Positions 59,723 through 64,000 of a stretch of 64,000 nt of DNA are shown one piece after another. The notes beneath the pieces were generated by a model that saw nothing but the letters and a program-made list of their open reading frames with translations, ran no database searches and was not told where the DNA came from. The DNA is from CAVSRC01 sp963762605 (GTDB taxonomy: Bacteria > Pseudomonadota > Alphaproteobacteria > Rhizobiales > Kaistiaceae): assembly GCA_963762605.1 (NCBI GenBank), contig CAVXLJ010000017.1, forward strand, positions 1 to 64,000, written 5' to 3'. Made by a program: the position numbers and the translations under genes. Position 1 is the first letter of the stretch. Each line of letters starts with the position of its first letter.

Positions 59723-61752
59723 TCACGCGATCCCGAGAGCATTGACGGCGAGGTCGACGAGCTTGATCCCGACGAAGGGCACGATCATGCCGCCGAGCCC
59801 GTAAATGAGCAGGTTGCGGCGGAGCAAGCTCGCCGCCGTCGCCGGAGCGTAGCGCACGCCGCGGAGCGCCAGCGGCACCAACGCGACGATGACCAGCGCG
59901 TTGAAGATCACCGCGGAGAGGATGGCGCTCGCCGGGCTGGCGAGGTGCATGACGTTGAGCGCGCCGAGGCCCGGATAGGCGGTGACGAAAATCGCCGGCA
60001 GGATGGCGAAGTATTTCGCCACGTCATTGGCGATCGAGAACGTCGTCAGCGCGCCGCGGCTGATGAGGAGCTGCTTGCCGATGAGCACGATCTCGATGAG
60101 CTTGGTCGGGTCGCTGTCGAGGTCGATGAGATTGCCGGCCTCCTTGGCCGCCGGCGTGCCGCTGTTCATGGTCACGCCGATGTCGGCCTGGGCGAGTGCC
60201 GGCGCGTCGTTGGTGCCGTCGCCGCACATTGCCACCAGTCGGCCGCCGGCCTGCTGACTGCGGATGAGCTCCAGCTTCTTCTCCGGCGTCGCCTCGGCGA
60301 GAAAATCGTCGACGCCGGCCTCGGCCGCGATCGCCGCCGCGGTGAGCGGGTTGTCGCCGGTGACCATGACGGTGCGGATGCCCATGCGGCGGAGTTCCGC
60401 GAAGCGCGCGCGGATGTCCGGCTTGACGATGTCCTTGAGGTGCACGACGCCCAGCGGCCGTCTGTCGCGCGCGACTACCAGCGGCGTGCCGCCGGTGCGG
60501 GCGATCGTTTCGATGATGCGCCGGAGTGGCGCCGATTCGCCGATCTCGCACCAGGCGAGGATCGCGTCCTCGGCGCCTTTGCGGAGCTGCGACGCCATCG
60601 GTCGAGGTTAGCGCCGGACATGCGGGTCTGAGCGGAGAACGGGATGAAGACGGCAACGTCCGCGTCTGCCCGAATACCCTGCTTGCCGGCGAGACCGACG
60701 ATCGACTTCCCCTCCGGCGTCTCGTCGGAGAGGGAGGCGAGCAGTGCAGCCGAGATCAGGTCGCGCCGATCGATGCCGGGCAGCGGTTCGAAGGCGTCGG
60801 CCATGCGGTTGCCGAAGGTGATGGTGCCGGTCTTGTCGAGCAGCAGGGTGTCGACATCGCCGGCAGCCTCGACGGCTCGGCCGGACTTGGCGATGACGTT
60901 GGCCTTCACCAGGCGGTCCATGCCGGCGATGCCGATCGCCGAGAGCAGGCCGCCAATCGTGGTCGGGATCAGGGTGACCAGCAGGGCGACGAGGAAGACC
61001 ACAGGCACGAAGGCGCGGGAATAAACGACGAACGGTTCCAGCGTGACCACCACGATCAGGAAGATGATGGTCATGCCGACGAGCAGAATGGTGAGCGCGA
61101 TCTCGTTCGGCGTCTTCTGGCGCTCGGCGCCCTCGACCAGAGCGATCATGCGGTCGAGGAAGCTCTCGCCGGCCCGCGCGGTGACCCTGACCTTCAGCCA
61201 GTCGGAGACCAGCCGCGTGCCGCCGGTGACGCCGGAGCGGTCGCCGCCGGCCTCGCGGATCACCGGCGCCGACTCGCCGGTGATCGCCGATTCGTCGACC
61301 GACGCCACACCCTCGATCACCTCGCCGTCGGCGGGGATGAGATCGCCGGCTTCGACCAGCACCACGTCGCCGACCGTCAGGCTGTGGCTCGAAACCAGTA
61401 CGAAATCGTCCGCACCATCGTGGAGCAGCCGCTTGGCCGGCGTCTCCGCCTGGGTAGCGCGCAGCGCATCAGCGCGCGCCTTGCCCCGGCCTTCCGCCAT
61501 GGCTTCGGCGAAGTTGGCGAAATAGACCGTGAACCACAGCCATGCCGCGATCTGACCGACGACCGCCAGATTTGGCGCGCCTACGAAGAGCCCGCGCAGG
61601 AACAGCAGGGTCGACAGCGCCGCGACGACTTCGGTGACGAACATCACCGGATTGCGGAAGAGCGTCCGCGGATCGAGCTTGCGGGCTGAGGCAACCAGCG
61701 CGGCGCGCGCGATCACTGCATCGAAGAGGGAGACTTCGGATTTGCCGTGCAT
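59723..61752 (-). pseudogene. kdpB: KdpB potassium-transporting P-type ATPase, frameshifted
   Basis: The first frame (61752 to about 60600) has GLFVGAPNLAVVG, the actuator DESAITGESAPVI and the phosphorylation motif LLLDKTGTITFGN. At about 60598-60606, after SGANLD, the coding shifts to the frame that continues MASQLRKGAEDAILAWCE and includes MCGDGTNDAPALAQAD. One base appears missing: the span of 2030 nt is one short of 677 codons. The reconstructed protein has 676 residues, normal for KdpB. Every catalytic motif is retained, so the indel is recent or an error. Confidence 0.88.
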
Positions 61753-61761
61753 GGTGAATGC

Positions 61762-63477
61762 CTAGAAGGTCTGCCCGGCGAGCATGGCGAAGTGCTCGGC
61801 GATGGGGCCGAGGGCCAGTGCCGGGAAGAAGGTCAAGCCGCCGATGATGAGAACGACGGCGACCAGAAGGGTCACGAAGAGCGGCGTGTGGGTCGGGAAC
61901 GTGCCGGAAGACGCCGGCGCGACCTTCTTGGCTGCAAGCGAGCCGGCGATGGCGAGCATCGGCACGATGAACACATAGCGCCCGAGCAGCATCGTGATGC
62001 CCTGCATGGTGTTGTGATAGGGCGTGTTGGCGCCGAAGCCGGCAAAGGCCGAGCCGTTGTTGCCGGTGGTCGAGGAATAGGCATAGAGGATCTCGGAAAG
62101 GCCGTGCGGCCCGGCCTGGCTGGACCGAGGCAAGCGCCCCCGGCAGCACGGCGGCGAGCGCGCCGAAGGCGAGCACGCCGACCGGCATCACCAGGAAGGT
62201 GAGGATGGCAAGCTTGACCTCCTTCGCCTCGATCTTCTTGCCGAGATATTCCGGCGTCCGCCCGACCATCAGTCCGGCGAGGAAGACCGTCAGCACGACG
62301 AACAGCAGCATCCCGTAGAAGCCCGAGCCGACGCCGCCGAAGACGACCTCGCCGGTCTGTATCTGAAGCATCGGCGCCAGCATCGCGAGCGGCGTGAAGC
62401 TCTCATGCATGGCGTTGACCGAGCCGTTCGAGGCAGCAGTCGTCGCCGTCGCCCACAGGGCGGAATTGCCGACACCGAAGCGGACCTCCTTGCCCTCCAT
62501 GTTGCCCGCCGACTGGTCGATCGGCAGCGCCGACAGCTCCGGATTGCCGCCGATCTCGGAACCATAGGTGAGCGACAGCGCGCCGACGAACAGCACGAAC
62601 ATGGCGGCGAGGATCGCAACGCCCTGGCGCATGTCCTTCACCATGCGCCCGAACATGATGCAGAAGGCGGCAGGGATGAGCAGGATGAAAACCATCTCCA
62701 AGCAGATTGGAGATCGGCGTCGGGTTCTCGTACGGATGTGCAGAGTTGGCGTTGAAGAAGCCGCCGCCATTGGTGCCGAGCTGCTTGATGGCGATCTGCG
62801 ATGCGGCCGGGCCCTGGGCGATCACTTGCTGGCCGCCTTCGAGCGTGGTCGCGTGGACGTAGCCGGCGAGGTTCTGCGGCACGCCCTGCCACACGAGGAA
62901 CAGCGCCGCGATGATCGACAACGGCAGAAGTACGTAGAGGATGCTGCGCGTCAGATCGACCCAGAAATTGCCGACATCCTTCGCCTGGCGCCCGGCAAAG
63001 CCGCGGATGACGGCGGCGCCAACGGCAATGCCGGTCGCCGCCGAGAGGAAGTTCTGCACGGTCAGCCCGACCATCTGGCTGAAATAGGACAGCGTCGTCT
63101 CGCCGCCGTAGGCCTGCCAGTTGGTGTTGGTGACGAAGCTCACGGCGGTGTTGAAGGCGAGGTCGGGCGACATCGGCCCAAAGCCCTGCGGATTCCACGG
63201 CAGCGACGCCCTGCAGGCGCAGGATCGCGTAGAGCACCAGGAAGCCGACTAGGTTGAAGATGAGCACGGCCTTGGCATAAGCGGTCCAGTGCTGGCCGCT
63301 GGGCGCAGCACCCACGCCGGAGGCGCGGTAGAGCAGTCGCTCAATGGGCGCCAGTGCAGGTGTCAGCCAGGTCGATTCGCTGGAGAACACGCGCGCCATG
63401 TAGAGGCCCAGCGGATAGGCCAGCACCAGCAGCAGTGCGCCGTAGATCACGAATTGGAGGATGTCGCCAGCCATCAT
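61762..63477 (-). pseudogene. kdpA: KdpA potassium-binding channel subunit, three frameshifts
   Basis: KdpA sequence is spread over four frames. MMAGDILQFVIYGALLLVLA to LYAILRLQG is followed (break near 63205-63212) by SLPWNPQGFGPMSPDLAFNT, which contains FVTNTNWQAYGGE. It then passes (break near 62697-62704) to EMVFILLIPAAFCIMFGRM and (break near 62120-62130) to SQAGPHGLSEILYAYSSTTG. Each step equals one extra base. The selectivity-filter regions TNTNWQAYGGE, QLGTNGGGFF and TTGNNGSAF are all present. The reconstructed length is about 570 residues, normal. The ATG at 63477 is preferred; a GTG at 63486 directly follows kdpF. Confidence 0.88.
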
Positions 63478-63486
63478 TCGGCTCAC

Positions 63487-63576
63487 TCAGAACCGCTCGG
63501 GACGGATGAGCGCGAAGACAAGATAGGCCAACAGCGCCGCCGCGACGGCTGCTCCAAGGATCAGCTCGATCGCCAT
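63487..63576 (-). CDS. kdpF: KdpF small membrane subunit
   Basis: A 29-residue single-span protein, MAIELILGAAVAAALLAYLV followed by FALIRPERF. The single helix and the basic RPERF tail are exactly those of KdpF, which stabilises the KdpABC complex. It begins at the ATG at 63574-63576 and ends immediately before the GTG codon at the head of the kdpA frame. Position and size leave little doubt. Confidence 0.9.
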   Translation of the reverse strand: MAIELILGAAVAAALLAYLVFALIRPERF

Positions 63577-63584
63577 GGCGCGCC

Positions 63585-63674
63585 TCAGAGCCGCTCGCAC
63601 GCCCGCACGAGCAACGCGCCGGCCAGGAAGAAGGCGATCGCCAAGAGGATGTAGACGGTGTCAAACATGTTCAT
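63585..63674 (-). CDS. 29-residue single-span membrane protein upstream of kdpF
   Basis: The minus-strand ORF encodes MNMFDTVYILLAIAFFLAGA followed by LLVRACERL. It has one strong membrane helix and a short basic tail, like KdpF, and ends 8 bp before kdpF starts. I do not recognise a named family. As the first ORF of the kdp operon it may be a second small subunit or a leader peptide. The length is identical to that of KdpF, but the sequence is clearly different. Confidence 0.65.
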   Translation of the reverse strand: MNMFDTVYILLAIAFFLAGALLVRACERL

Positions 63675-63784
63675 TGCCTCGCGCCGGCAACGTCGGCGTG
63701 GGCTGGATGCAGCCGCTGGGCGTAAAGGGGCTATTCGATTTCCGGTGCCGCGGCATAAGGGCTGTGTAAGGGCGCCGACGGCGA

Positions 63785-64000
63785 CTACGCGATCTTCTTG
63801 TGAGCCGAGCCCCAAGTGCATCCGGCCAGCAGTATGTTGTGTCGGTCGGGCCCTCTCGCACGCACTTCGGTTTGCACAGGTAAGCCGTCCCCGGCCGGCG
63901 TGCTGGTGATGGCGATCCGGCGGCCGAGGCCGTCATAGGCGAAGCTCGTCGCCTTGCCCGGCGTTCCCGGATAGGCGATGCCGACCAGCCGGTTCTCCGC
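63785..64000 (-). pseudogene. RHS/YD-repeat protein fragment at the window edge
   Basis: The minus-strand frame entering from the right edge reads AENRLVGIAYPGTPGKATSF, then AYDGLGRRIAITSTP, a canonical YD-repeat (NRL...Y...G...T.F.YDGLGRR). It ends at a TAG at 63785-63787 after 71 codons. After TSTPAGDG the RHS pattern weakens, and a cysteine-rich TAYLCKPKC segment appears in the next frame, suggesting another frame break. It is either the C-terminus of an RHS-type polymorphic protein or a relic. 63675-63784 should hold the kdp promoter; no clear operator is seen. Confidence 0.6.

Overview
The window looks like a chromosomal or megaplasmid segment of a high-GC alphaproteobacterium, most likely of the Rhizobiales (Mesorhizobium/Rhizobium-like). 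This is inferred from the dense, often 4-nt-overlapping operons, the many ABC sugar importers with private repressors, and the rhizobial-type IS3 remnant. No rRNA, tRNA or CRISPR was seen. It is a mosaic of catabolic cassettes, each with its own transporter and regulator.

Left to right: (1) 1-8.0 kb, an arabinoside cassette: the start of an ArsR-like regulator, an oligopeptide-type ABC importer on the minus strand and a GH51 alpha-L-arabinofuranosidase, whose promoters share a TGATAYATATCG-like motif. (2) 8.2-17.8 kb, an amino-sugar/ketose cassette resembling the Aga (N-acetylgalactosamine) pathway: KbaZ/GatZ-like protein, an unknown TIM-barrel protein, a PfkB kinase, an AgaS-like SIS protein, a taurine/nitrate-type ABC importer, a divergent DeoR repressor and a NagA-like deacetylase. 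(3) 17.8-23.4 kb, a CUT1 sugar importer without its own ATPase, a ROK kinase, a HutC-type GntR regulator and a UPF0309 SIS protein, preceded by a GGTTATAACC operator.

(4) 23.7-29.1 kb, the most unusual block: four overlapping minus-strand genes (heme-oxygenase-like diiron protein, FeeM-like N-acyl synthase, isoprenylcysteine-methyltransferase-like membrane protein, PhcB-like SAM methyltransferase), then an alpha/beta hydrolase and a divergent LuxR-type regulator. There are lux-box-like dyads in both promoter regions and a relic of a second LuxR. This is a candidate undescribed acyl-signal or small-molecule system. (5) 29.4-33.3 kb, arsenic/metal resistance: arsR, ACR3, a truncated arsC and a P1B-type ATPase with a CPL motif.

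(6) 33.3-39.6 kb, a LacI-controlled NMT1-type importer with an M24 peptidase, divergent from a glutamine-amidotransferase-like protein and a frameshifted nitrilase, with two GAACCGGTTC operators between them. (7) 40.4-54.3 kb, a nucleoside or N-glycoside cassette. A plus-strand operon (two permeases, ADP-ribosylglycohydrolase-like protein, ATPase, LacI) meets a minus-strand operon (binding protein, SIS, YjbQ, PfkB-like, nucleoside hydrolase, second ADP-ribosylglycohydrolase, nucleoside phosphorylase). Identical TGAAACGTTTAA operators lie at the two outer promoters, and the whole cassette sits between two direct copies of a 0.5-0.6 kb non-coding repeat, one next to an IS3 transposase remnant. 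(8) 55.7-63.7 kb, the kdp potassium system, with intact kdpD/kdpE/kdpF, a second 29-residue membrane ORF, and five apparent frameshifts in kdpA, kdpB and kdpC. An RHS/YD-repeat fragment lies at the right edge.

Seven apparent single-base frameshifts in otherwise conserved genes mean that either sequencing indels or recent decay must be considered.
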